A stretch of 48,029 bases of DNA from Thermoflexibacter ruber (GTDB taxonomy: Bacteria; Bacteroidota; Bacteroidia; Cytophagales; Thermoflexibacteraceae). Below the pieces are notes generated by a model. The model did not search any database. It worked only from the letters and a program-made list of their open reading frames with translations, and was not told the DNA's origin. This document shows, one piece after another, positions 1-7,161 of the stretch; positions within the stretch are counted from its first letter, which is position 1, and every line of letters starts with the position of its first letter. The stretch covers positions 1 to 48,029 of the forward strand of contig NZ_FONY01000040.1 in assembly GCF_900113045.1 (NCBI RefSeq), read 5' to 3'. The translations under genes and the position numbers were made by a program.

Positions 1-2
1 AA

Positions 3-305
3 GGGTATGTAGGGTTGGGAAAAAGGCTTGAGAATACACTTGATTATGAGCTAATTATACAAAATAGAGCAAACCAAGTAGCTAATACTGCTACTGAAAA
101 AGCATTTCTTGGTATTTTTCGTAAAACCATTGAAACAGTAAACTCAATACTGACAGAGCAGTTTAACATACAATATACACGTGCAAAGAGTGCTTGGGGA
201 CTAACAAATAGAATTATCGCAAAAATAACATCCCTAACTTTTGCTATTTATTTAAACTTTATAACTCAACAACCTATCTTAGATATAAAAAACTTTATAT
301 TTTAA
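3..305 (+). CDS. IS982-like transposase, C-terminal part (cut by left edge)
   Basis: The reading frame is open to the left edge, so only about the last 100 residues of a DDE transposase are present. The stretch RKTIETVNSILTEQF, then RAKSAWGLTNRIIAKITSLT, then a hydrophobic end matches the C-terminal pattern of IS982-family transposases, where the last catalytic Glu lies in the IET segment. The product would cut and rejoin DNA at the element ends. I could not define the terminal inverted repeat, although the right end should lie in roughly 306-345. The family is assigned from memory of the motif and another DDE family is possible. Confidence 0.6.
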   Translation, partial: GYVGLGKRLENTLDYELIIQNRANQVANTATEKAFLGIFRKTIETVNSILTEQFNIQYTRAKSAWGLTNRIIAKITSLTFAIYLNFITQQPILDIKNFIF

Positions 306-345
306 CTAGCACAATTGGTAATAATGATTATTTTGTTACGATTAA

Positions 346-765
346 CTATTCATTCAATACAATTTTTTCCAATCTTGAGAGGCGTTGGAGTAGGCGTGCA
401 TTTTCCAATTGCATAATTCTTTGGTCTAAGTGAGCAAAACTTTCATTAAAATCTACTAAACGCATGAGAGCCTCACTGACCTTGCTCAAAGTTGTTTCTA
501 CCTTTGAGAACTGCTTAGATAGCTCATCTAAGTATTCTTGAAATCTCTCTTGGCGATTTTCCATAGACTCCATGCGGTCAAGCATACGCATCATGATTTT
601 ACTATTGTCAAGCAAAATACTTTCCACACGCTCAAATCTTTGTGTCTGAGTTTGGAGAGATTCTTCTATTTTTTCCAATCGCTCGTTAGTAATAATCTGA
701 TTTTCAGCGATTCTATCTACTTTGCGGAGTAGTTCAGAGAAAACAGCTAAGTCGTCAATATTCAT
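346..765 (-). CDS. Coiled-coil protein of unknown function
   Basis: Encodes about 139 residues, almost all with heptad-like spacing of Leu, Ile and Met and rich in Glu, Gln, Arg and Lys, as expected for a long alpha-helical coiled coil. There is no signal peptide, membrane segment or catalytic motif. I chose the ATG at 765 (MNIDDLAVF) over the in-frame start at 804 because the extra 13 residues are hydrophobic and unlike the rest. Similar short coiled-coil proteins occur in bacterial accessory regions without known function. It is co-directed with the small gene at 858-1040 and follows an insertion-sequence end, which suggests accessory DNA. Confidence 0.6.
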   Translation of the reverse strand: MNIDDLAVFSELLRKVDRIAENQIITNERLEKIEESLQTQTQRFERVESILLDNSKIMMRMLDRMESMENRQERFQEYLDELSKQFSKVETTLSKVSEALMRLVDFNESFAHLDQRIMQLENARLLQRLSRLEKIVLNE

Positions 766-857
766 ACAGATATATGTAAAGATTATAGAATACTTACTTT
801 CCAAAAGTAGAAAACTCTTTAAAAGTTTTCTACTTTTATATCATCTAAAAAGAATAC

Positions 858-1040
858 TTATTTTTTAGGTTTCAATGCCTTCATTTGAGGGTCGTCAAGT
901 GCGTCTAATCCTTTTTCTATCAGGTCACTCGCCAAATCAACTATATTCGGCTTATCGCCTGTCTTTTCCATTACCTCTATCTGTTTTTTCAATAGAGCTG
1001 TATGGGTTTCTTCTTTGATTTTGATTCCTTTGATTTTCAT
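858..1040 (-). CDS. Small protein, possibly ribbon-helix-helix DNA-binding
   Basis: 60 residues beginning MKIKGIKIKEETHTALLKK. A short beta-type N-terminus (IKGIKIKEE) followed by two predicted helices and the segment LASDLIEKGLDAL resembles the ribbon-helix-helix fold of CopG- or antitoxin-type repressors. That is an inference from pattern only. No partner toxin lies next to it; the gene on its 3' side encodes a coiled coil. A candidate promoter on the minus strand (TATTTTTG, written CAAAAATA on the plus strand) lies at 1121-1128, giving a leader of about 75 bases. Confidence 0.5.
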   Translation of the reverse strand: MKIKGIKIKEETHTALLKKQIEVMEKTGDKPNIVDLASDLIEKGLDALDDPQMKALKPKK

Positions 1041-1620
1041 GGTACTCTGATTTTAAAATTTAAAGTATTTGACAGTGAGTATATTAAGTACGTTTCCGTT
1101 TTTTTTTATTTCCTTCACTACAAAAATATAACTTTTATTTTCAAAAATAAAAAAATTTTGCACTTTTTATTTTTACACTCGGCAATATTTAAGCATAAGT
1201 TATACCTTCAAAAGAAAACTTTTTCTTAAAAACACTTATAAATTATAGTGAAAAGGATTTACTGAAAAAAATCTCAAAAAAAAATCTTAAAAAGTTTTTA
1301 AATTTAAAAGTTTTTCTTTTAAATTTGTCTTGAAATTGAAAATAAGATATTGTTTTTATATAATTATATGAGTAATACACTTTTTTGATTATTCAACTAC
1401 TCGTTATTTTACTTATTTTCTTTACTGTATAAAGAACTTTTAGTTTATTAAACTTAAAAATACAGATATAAAAGTCTTATAAATGAATAATTGAAAAATT
1501 ATAAATTTGATTTTCAGTAATTTATTTTCTTTCAAGATAAAAGTGATGGGATTTTCTTCAGCCAGCAAACTTGTCTTTCAATCGATAGCTATACAAGGTT
1601 AAACGCAAAAATTGTAAAGG
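1041..1620. other. Long AT-rich intergenic stretch
   Basis: Extremely AT-rich DNA without a credible gene. It holds a possible minus-strand promoter at 1121-1128 and many runs of A and T, such as the AAATTTAAAAG-like repeats around 1295-1330. Together with 1621-2006 it makes almost 1 kb of non-coding DNA between divergent genes, far more than elsewhere in the window. I see no clear open frame or RNA gene in this part. Confidence 0.6.
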
Positions 1621-1624
1621 GACG

Positions 1625-1676
1625 CTCTTATTCGTGGTCGTTTGCTCACTGATTTGAGCAAGCGACAGAATAAGAG
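1625..1676. repeat. Nested 52-nt hairpin
   Basis: Outer arms CTCTTATTC (1625-1633) and GAATAAGAG (1668-1676) pair perfectly over 9 bp. Inner arms CGTTTGCTCA (1639-1648) and TGAGCAAGCG (1655-1664) pair over 10 bp with one T-G wobble around a 6-base loop. The small side bulges are GTGGT and ACA. It is not followed by a T-run and no gene ends just before it, so it is not an ordinary terminator. It could be a structured RNA, a binding site or part of an origin-like region. It stands 6 bases before the first GTGTA-n-TATAAY motif. Confidence 0.75.
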
Positions 1677-1682
1677 TAAAGT

Positions 1683-1982
1683 GTGTAAAATATTATAATG
1701 CAAGAAAAGGTAAGAGAAAAAATAGCCTGCTTGAATCTCTGAGGCATATTTTATCAGTAGTGTATGTGTAAAATTTTATAACACTTCCAAATGAGAGCCT
1801 GTAATGCTCTGTTGGTGAGTAGCTTAGTGTATGTGTACTAAGTAGGTCAATCGTGTATAAATTTATAACAGAAAATAAGCCCTTTTTGTGTGGTAGATAA
1901 TAAGCAGATATACGCGCTTTAATTGGAAAATTTGACAGGATTAGTCAATTTTTTTTGTAGTGAACGTGTAAAAAAATATAAC
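1683..1982 (+). repeat. Four spaced copies of a GTGTA-n-TATAAY motif
   Basis: The 17-base motif occurs at 1683-1699 (GTGTAAAATATTATAAT), 1766-1782 (GTGTAAAATTTTATAAC), 1853-1869 (GTGTATAAATTTATAAC) and 1966-1982 (GTGTAAAAAAATATAAC), all on the same strand at intervals of 83, 87 and 113 bases. Each copy is preceded by a short stem-loop: 1625-1676; AGCCT/AGGC-type pairing around 1722-1755; CTTAGT/ACTAAG at 1824-1843; TTGAC/GTCAA around 1933-1953. A 13-base repeat TAGTGTATGTGTA is present at 1758-1770 and 1825-1837. TATAAY resembles a sigma-70 -10 box rather than the host TAnnTTTG box, so these could be foreign promoters, iterons or protein-binding sites. Confidence 0.65.
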
Positions 1983-2006
1983 GGAATTATAAAAATCCAT
2001 GTTGCT

Positions 2007-3305
2007 ATGTCTAAATTCAATACTTACTTTTCTAAGTTTTCTGCGAAAGCCCCTTCGCAGATACACCAACCCAATCAGTTTGCGGAGTCTTCACGACAAA
2101 GCAGAGAATTGGGCTACTATGAGGAGGCTATCAAAGACCTTGAACCTCTGCCTTATGCGGTGAGTTACCGCTTTGTCTTTTTGTTAGCAAAACTGTATGC
2201 CAATGCCTATCACATCGTTTCTACTTTGCTTGGTTTAGCTTGTATCTATCTGTTAGTCAATGTATTTGTTGGTTTTGAAAATATGCCCAAAGGTGTTCAT
2301 CCTATCGTGCTTTGGGGCATAGCGATTTTGTTGAGTATCCTTTTAATAGTTCTGCTCGTGGGGATTGAGATGATAAAAGGAAATCTGTCCAATACTTTTT
2401 TTAGGAATAAAGTCATCAAAAATAAAAACAAATCGGCGACTTTGGTGGGATTGGTAGGAATGATGACCATAAGTATTCTGATTTCAGCGGTAGGAGGGGC
2501 AGTCATTAGTTTGAAAACCAGCGATAAAACAGGAGAAATCAAAAATATATATCTTAGCCAATCGGATAGTATCCGCAACTATTATCAAACCAAGATACAA
2601 ACCTTACAAGCAGAGATAAATGCGACTAATCAGCTGAAAGCGAGTAGATTAAAACGCTCTCCTATGTGGGGACTCACCAAAGAAGAAAGCAATACGCTCA
2701 ACCATAATAAAACCCAATTGGCTAAGTTAGAAAATCAGCTACAATCAGATTTACTCAGTTTGAAGTCAGATTATCAGGGAGATATGACTAAAAATCTGAT
2801 GCAAAGTACCAATGCAGCTTGGGTAGTGGCAGGCATTGTGTTTGTCTTAGAAATGCTTTTGCTGTGGGCGTATAGTTTCCAATGGGAATATAGGGCAGAA
2901 GCAAAGGCAGAAGCAGTGAATTTTCAAGTGTTGGAATTGGAGAAAAAGGCGAGTAGTAAAAACGAGCCAAAGATAGAAAAAATTGATAATGACTACGATA
3001 AGATGAAAGAAGTCCTCCAACAACTCATCAATGGGCAGCAAAACTTCCAAATTGCAAGCACCAATGCACCTGTCCAACCTCAGAAGGTAGGGTATAAATT
3101 TGGATTGCAAGCTGTTCATAATGAGGCAGAAAAGCTAAAACCTCAGCATGAGTTTGTTTTGAGGGAGGGAAATCGGGTTTGTCTGCACTGTGGCAACTTG
3201 TATGAGTACAAAATCCACAATCAAAAGTTTTGTTCTGAAAAATGCAGAGTTGAGGCATGGCAACAAAAAACGGGGAAGGTGCTGAAAAAGGCAAAAAAGG
3301 AATAG
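2007..3305 (+). CDS. Four-helix membrane protein with coiled coil and C-terminal zinc ribbon
   Basis: 432 residues from the ATG at 2007. The frame is open back to a TTG at 1923, but that stretch covers the last GTGTA-n-TATAAY motif, so I prefer the ATG. Three hydrophobic helices lie near residues 60-85, 95-120 and 140-165. They are followed by a Gln/Lys/Asn-rich coiled coil of about 110 residues, a fourth helix (WVVAGIVFVLEMLLLW), a second charged coil, and a C-terminal CLHCG-13-CSEKC zinc-ribbon-like motif with a basic tail. The 3+1 helix plan with a long coil resembles DUF4407-type proteins, but I see no sequence identity I can vouch for. The topology suggests an extracytoplasmic coil and cytoplasmic zinc ribbon. 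Function unknown; probably accessory. Confidence 0.7.
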   Translation: MSKFNTYFSKFSAKAPSQIHQPNQFAESSRQSRELGYYEEAIKDLEPLPYAVSYRFVFLLAKLYANAYHIVSTLLGLACIYLLVNVFVGFENMPKGVHPIVLWGIAILLSILLIVLLVGIEMIKGNLSNTFFRNKVIKNKNKSATLVGLVGMMTISILISAVGGAVISLKTSDKTGEIKNIYLSQSDSIRNYYQTKIQTLQAEINATNQLKASRLKRSPMWGLTKEESNTLNHNKTQLAKLENQLQSDLLSLKSDYQGDMTKNLMQSTNAAWVVAGIVFVLEMLLLWAYSFQWEYRAEAKAEAVNFQVLELEKKASSKNEPKIEKIDNDYDKMKEVLQQLINGQQNFQIASTNAPVQPQKVGYKFGLQAVHNEAEKLKPQHEFVLREGNRVCLHCGNLYEYKIHNQKFCSEKCRVEAWQQKTGKVLKKAKKE

Positions 3306-3334
3306 TTGTAAATAAAAATATTATTATCAATACT

Positions 3335-3371
3335 TTACACCTGACGGGTTTTCAAAACCTGTCAGGTGTAA
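3335..3371. terminator. 37-nt palindrome between convergent genes
   Basis: TTACACCTGACGGGTTTT and AAAACCTGTCAGGTGTAA pair over the whole length around a single central base, with one G-T pair. It lies between the ends of two convergent genes (3305 and 3378) and would stop transcription from both sides. The inner AAAACCTGTCAGGT is identical to 14 bases at 21683-21696 inside the methyltransferase gene, so this is probably also a copy of a dispersed palindromic repeat. Confidence 0.75.
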
Positions 3372-3377
3372 TAATAT

Positions 3378-4310
3378 TTACCAAGTCCTATTTTTCATAA
3401 ACTCATCTAACTCTTTGCGAGTCATAGGGAGTTTGTCTGGATTTTGGTCGAGCCAAGAGAGAAAATCTTTTTTAATGGCATCAGTCCATTGCATATCTAT
3501 TTCTCCCGGACTGTACTTACCTTCTCTCAATCTCTGATGCCCAAATTGGTCACGTAAAGAAATAAATTCTGCATTTAAAATCACTTTTTCTACCAAATGA
3601 GCAGGAACGAATATAACACCCCCACGCTTAGCGATGACCAAATCTCCCGGCAAGCAAACCGCTCTGCCTATGCGAATAGGAACATTCAAACCTGCCAGCA
3701 TCAAGTTTTGAATGAAGGAAGGGTCAGTTCCTTTTACGAAATAGTTGAAGCCTTCTATCTGCGCCAAACCTTCCACATCTCTGACAGAACCGTAGAAAAC
3801 TACACCATTTTTAGATTTGGCATAAATCGCATTACCTAAGTTATCGCCAATGAGTGTCCCATCTACTATTTTGCCGAAAGCATCAGCCACATAAATATCT
3901 CCCGGAGTAAGCATATCTATAGGCCAAGAGTTAGGAGAGCCTTTTCTACCCTCTGCTTTGCCTCTGTCGCGAATCTGCTTGTCTATATCAGGGCGACTTG
4001 GAATATACATGGCAGTTAATGCCCTACCCGTAAGTACTAAATTAGGGTGCAGGATTTCCCAGTTTCCCTCGAACTGATTATAGTAGCCTTCGTTTCTCAA
4101 TACACCCCATGCCTCCTCCAAAGAAACTTTTTTAGCTCTTTCTAACCATTTGTCTTCCAATTTTGGGCGACCGTCAGGGAAGCGTTCCCCTTTCCACTCA
4201 GCAGTAAGGGCAATGAGTTGCTCTTTGGTAATGGTCTGTGCCAGCATAGGAAAGCTAAGCAGTAGAGCAAAAATTAAAAAAATGTTGCTTTTTAAGTAAT
4301 TCATTTTCAT
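3378..4310 (-). CDS. Exported RraA-family protein (aldolase-like)
   Basis: 310 residues with a clear Sec signal peptide ending near LLSFPMLAQ. The core around residues 150-185 (GDNLGNAIYAKSKNGVVFYG then SVRDVEG) matches the RraA / 4-hydroxy-4-methyl-2-oxoglutarate aldolase fold, where GDN and the RD pair bind Mg2+ and substrate. Classical RraA proteins are cytoplasmic and about 160-230 residues. This one has an extra N-terminal region of about 100 residues and a C-terminal helical tail and should act outside the cytoplasm. Family members retro-aldol cleave or decarboxylate 2-oxo acids; the substrate here is unknown. An alternative ATG lies two codons downstream. Monocistronic, convergent with the zinc-ribbon gene. 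Confidence 0.8.
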   Translation of the reverse strand: MKMNYLKSNIFLIFALLLSFPMLAQTITKEQLIALTAEWKGERFPDGRPKLEDKWLERAKKVSLEEAWGVLRNEGYYNQFEGNWEILHPNLVLTGRALTAMYIPSRPDIDKQIRDRGKAEGRKGSPNSWPIDMLTPGDIYVADAFGKIVDGTLIGDNLGNAIYAKSKNGVVFYGSVRDVEGLAQIEGFNYFVKGTDPSFIQNLMLAGLNVPIRIGRAVCLPGDLVIAKRGGVIFVPAHLVEKVILNAEFISLRDQFGHQRLREGKYSPGEIDMQWTDAIKKDFLSWLDQNPDKLPMTRKELDEFMKNRTW

Positions 4311-4742
4311 ACTTTTAGTTAGTTAAAAATTTATTAAATCTATTTTTAGTACTATTCTTTTTTCTTGTTTTTCATGCAATCAAATTTTGCAAACGATTCC
4401 GTAAAAATTTCTTTTTTATAATCCTTTGTTTCTGCTTCCAAAATACTTAATTCTAAAAGAAAAAACAAACAAAAAGAGTCCCATTGCTGAAACTCTTATT
4501 TTTATGGTCAAAAAATCATTTTTTACAAGCCAATTTTGATTAATGAAAAATATTGAAAAAATACAAGTTTTATATTTGCAAGACGGTTTTATTTATTAAA
4601 AAATAATCATATTGCTTATATAAAAGGAAGTAGTAGCCTATAAAAAATACAATTTTAGGACAAGTTCAATATGACTAAGAGTAGCTTTAAAATATCAAGC
4701 TAATACTTAGCACGTGTAAAAATCAAAGAAAAAGGGAATAGA
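4311..4742. other. Intergenic stretch without a gene
   Basis: 432 AT-rich bases between the RraA-like gene and the desaturase gene, both on the minus strand. It contains a hairpin terminator at 4474-4497 and a plus-strand TATATTTG (4571-4578) that fits a Bacteroidota -7 box, but no well-placed -33 box. A short plus-strand non-coding transcript starting near 4585 is possible but unsupported otherwise. No credible open frame. Confidence 0.6.
4474..4497 (-). terminator. Hairpin terminator after the desaturase gene
   Basis: AAGAGT (4474-4479) and ACTCTT (4492-4497) form a 6-bp stem with a 12-base loop. On the minus strand the stem is followed by a T-rich run, so it can end transcripts from the desaturase gene, about 250 bases past its stop codon. 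Confidence 0.5.
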
Positions 4743-5858
4743 CTATGCCAGAGCCTCGTTGAGCGAGGGTAAAGTCCCTACTTTCTGAAGAAAAAAGATA
4801 TGAGATTTCAAGGCATCGCCAAAGCTTTGATGCACCATGTATTTTATGCCAAACTCTTTTGCTGTCGCCTCGACTATGGGAGCAATTTTTGGATAATGCA
4901 CATGGCAAATCGTAGGGAACAGATGATGCTCTATCTGAAAATTTAATCCGCCGACAAACCATGAAAGCCAGCGATTATTTGGGCAGAAATTGACGGTAGT
5001 TTCTAACTGATGAATAGCCCAATCATTTTCTATCATTCCTTCGCTATTGGGAAGAGGGTGTTCTGTGCCTTCTACGCTATGCGCCAACTGAAAAATAACC
5101 GTCAAAACTATTCCTGCGACAAAGTGCATAAGCACAAAACCGACCATAGACTGCCAAAGAGGAATATTGAAAAATAAAGTCGGCACACCCAAGATAATAA
5201 AAAAGTAAAGTAACTTATTCATAATGAGTTTAGTCAGGAAAAAAACATTTTCCTTTCGGCTATTCTTATTCACTTTATTTTGCCTAAATTTTACAAATTG
5301 TATAAAGTCCTTTGCCAATACCCAATACAAAGTCAGAATCCCATAAAAGAAAAAAGCATAAACAAATTGAAATTGATGATAGGGCTTTACTTTGGTATGA
5401 GGTGAAAACTTGAGTACGAGCTTGTCATCTATGTCCTCGTCTATGTGTGTAATGTTAGTATAAGTATGGTGCAATACATTGTGTTGGAGTTTCCAATTTA
5501 GTACTGCTCCTCCTACTAAGTTTAGTGAATGTCCCATAAGACGATTTATGAGAGGATTGGTAGAATATGCCCCATGGTTGGCATCGTGCATTACGCCCAT
5601 ACCTATACCTGCAATGCCTAATCCCATGATAGCCCAAAGCAAGAGAGTTACTGCGAAGGGAGGTACAAAATACAAAATCCCTACAAAAGGCAATACATAT
5701 AGTCCTATAAGTGCCACAGACTTGACTATCATGTCGGTATTGGCGTGTTTACAAAGGTTATTTTCTTTGAAATAGTTATCAACTCTGCGTTTGAGAGTAG
5801 CGTGAAAAGCATTTTTATCGGTTTGTTTAATAAATCTAACTTGTCCTTTGGCTGTCAT
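4743..5858 (-). CDS. Membrane fatty-acid desaturase
   Basis: 371 residues with the three histidine boxes of di-iron membrane desaturases: HDANH (91-95), HNVLHH (126-131) and QIEHH (about 306-310). The QxxHH third box is typical of front-end or acyl-lipid/linoleoyl-CoA-type desaturases, but the N-terminal cytochrome b5 domain of the eukaryotic versions is absent. Hydrophobic segments near residues 45-90 and 185-250 place it in the inner membrane. It would insert a double bond into acyl chains using O2 and an external electron donor, adjusting membrane fluidity. Monocistronic; no donor gene is adjacent. The regiospecificity cannot be read from sequence. Confidence 0.9.
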   Translation of the reverse strand: MTAKGQVRFIKQTDKNAFHATLKRRVDNYFKENNLCKHANTDMIVKSVALIGLYVLPFVGILYFVPPFAVTLLLWAIMGLGIAGIGMGVMHDANHGAYSTNPLINRLMGHSLNLVGGAVLNWKLQHNVLHHTYTNITHIDEDIDDKLVLKFSPHTKVKPYHQFQFVYAFFFYGILTLYWVLAKDFIQFVKFRQNKVNKNSRKENVFFLTKLIMNKLLYFFIILGVPTLFFNIPLWQSMVGFVLMHFVAGIVLTVIFQLAHSVEGTEHPLPNSEGMIENDWAIHQLETTVNFCPNNRWLSWFVGGLNFQIEHHLFPTICHVHYPKIAPIVEATAKEFGIKYMVHQSFGDALKSHIFFLQKVGTLPSLNEALA

Positions 5859-6011
5859 ACAATTGTGAATTTATGGAGGTTTTTAAAGTTTAAAAATGAA
5901 ATGTTTTGTAAGGTAGGTCTATTTTAAGGAAAAATAGGGGACTTAACATTTTTTATTTCTTTTATATCCAAAATGAGATAAATTAATTGTCAGAATCATA
6001 AGAAGATAGTA

Positions 6012-6896
6012 CTATACTTTAAATACTAGTGAATATTTTTGAATAAAATCCGAAGGAGATATTTTTTTGATTTTTTTAAACTGCTGATTAAAATTGGACA
6101 GGTTGTTATACCCTGAGGCAAAGCATACATCAGTAATAGATTTAGTATTTTGTTCTAACAGCAATTTGCAAGCATAGCTTATTCGTACTTCATTCAGGTA
6201 CTGTACAAAATGCTTATTAGTTACCTTTTTAAAATAGCGGCAGAAAGCACTTTTATTCATTTTAGCTATCTCGGCTACGTCGTTTAGTGTAATAGGGCTT
6301 TGGAAATTGTGCAAAATATAATTGAATACTTTGCTCATTCGTGCATCTTTAGTATCAAACTTCTCAGGATAGCCTAAACTTGCGATGTACTGATATTCAG
6401 TTTCATTGGCGAGAATCTTCAGTACTTTAAGTAAGAGAATTAGTCTTTCAAAACTGTCTTTGGCATCGAGCATTTCAAATAATAAGGGGGGAACGTTTTT
6501 TTTGCTTTCTCCCAAAAAAATGATACCTCTGGAAGCTCTTTCAATGAGTTGCCCAATTTCTTTGAGTTCCTCAGCTACAAAAAATGAGTTGCCTAAAATA
6601 TTCTTCTCGAAATGCAAGTTAATACCTTCTGTATATAAATCCGCTCTATTCTCAAAATATTGCGGGTCGTTGAGCCAGACATGAGGCAGATTATAACCTA
6701 AAAGTATTATCTCCCCTTCCTCAAAAGGAGCTATGCTGTCCCCGATAAACCGCGTTCCTGTACTTTTGAAGTTATAAGCCAATTCCATTTCTGTGTGATA
6801 ATGCCAAAATCTTTCAAAGTGAGGTAAGCGATACCACTTGACAGCGAAGGACTCGTTAAAAAATCTGTCATTTCTTCTAATAAACTGAGGCTTCAT
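6012..6896 (-). CDS. AraC-family transcriptional regulator
   Basis: 294 residues. The N-terminal 150 or so form a cupin-like ligand domain (for example HYHTEMELAYNF and GYNLPHVW). The C-terminal 100 contain the two helix-turn-helix units of the AraC family: ITLNDVAEIAKMNKSAFCRY and ITDVCFASGYNNLSNFNQQF. It is transcribed divergently from the SusC gene at 7162. The intergenic region holds a 12-bp direct repeat at 21-bp period, the spacing typical of AraC half-sites. I infer that it controls the adjacent SusC-SusD pair in response to a small molecule bound by the cupin; the ligand is not known. Confidence 0.9.
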   Translation of the reverse strand: MKPQFIRRNDRFFNESFAVKWYRLPHFERFWHYHTEMELAYNFKSTGTRFIGDSIAPFEEGEIILLGYNLPHVWLNDPQYFENRADLYTEGINLHFEKNILGNSFFVAEELKEIGQLIERASRGIIFLGESKKNVPPLLFEMLDAKDSFERLILLLKVLKILANETEYQYIASLGYPEKFDTKDARMSKVFNYILHNFQSPITLNDVAEIAKMNKSAFCRYFKKVTNKHFVQYLNEVRISYACKLLLEQNTKSITDVCFASGYNNLSNFNQQFKKIKKISPSDFIQKYSLVFKV

Positions 6897-6950
6897 AACT
6901 TATACATTGTATTTTTCAAGTTTTAGATAAGCACAAGAAATACACTAAAA

Positions 6951-6983
6951 TTAAGCAAATTTTTTTGTAATTTAAGCAAATTT
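6951..6983. promoter_or_regulatory. Direct-repeat operator candidate for the AraC regulator
   Basis: The 12-mer TTAAGCAAATTT is present at 6951-6962 and again at 6972-6983, a period of exactly 21 bp (two helical turns). AraC-type proteins bind direct repeats with this period, one half-site per monomer. The pair lies between the divergent AraC and SusC genes, about 45-75 bases upstream of the expected SusC transcription start, which fits activation of SusC. Confidence 0.55.
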
Positions 6984-7011
6984 AGTGGTAGTTATTTAAA
7001 GTTTTCATGCT

Positions 7012-7019
7012 TAACTTTG
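7012..7019 (+). promoter_or_regulatory. Candidate -7 box of the SusC-SusD promoter
   Basis: TAACTTTG matches the Bacteroidota -7 consensus TAnnTTTG. No good TTTG -33 box stands about 20 bases upstream, which fits a promoter that needs an activator bound at the 21-bp direct repeat just before it. The predicted leader to the SusC start is about 135 bases. Confidence 0.4.
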
Positions 7020-7161
7020 AGTAAAGTATAAATAAAAGATATATGATTTACTTTTTTCACTTATAACAATAAGCTATTTAAAATGAACCAATTGTTTTGG
7101 TAGATTAGTGCTAAGTCATATACTTTTATTGGTCTATTTTTAATCAAACACTAAGTAAAAT

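Noticed and set aside
858-1040. Toxin-antitoxin pair with the neighbouring gene at 346-765
   Set aside because: The small protein could be antitoxin-like, but the neighbour is a plain coiled coil with no toxin motif.
1683-1982. CRISPR-like array
   Set aside because: The copies are only about 17 bases, degenerate, AT-rich and unevenly spaced (83-113), the intervening DNA carries hairpins, and there are no cas genes.
346-3305. Prophage or integrative conjugative element
   Set aside because: No integrase, relaxase, structural or replication protein is recognisable; only an IS end and unknown genes.
4571-4578. Plus-strand promoter for a hidden gene in 4311-4742
   Set aside because: TATATTTG fits a -7 box, but no -33 box at the right distance, open frame or terminator supports a transcript.
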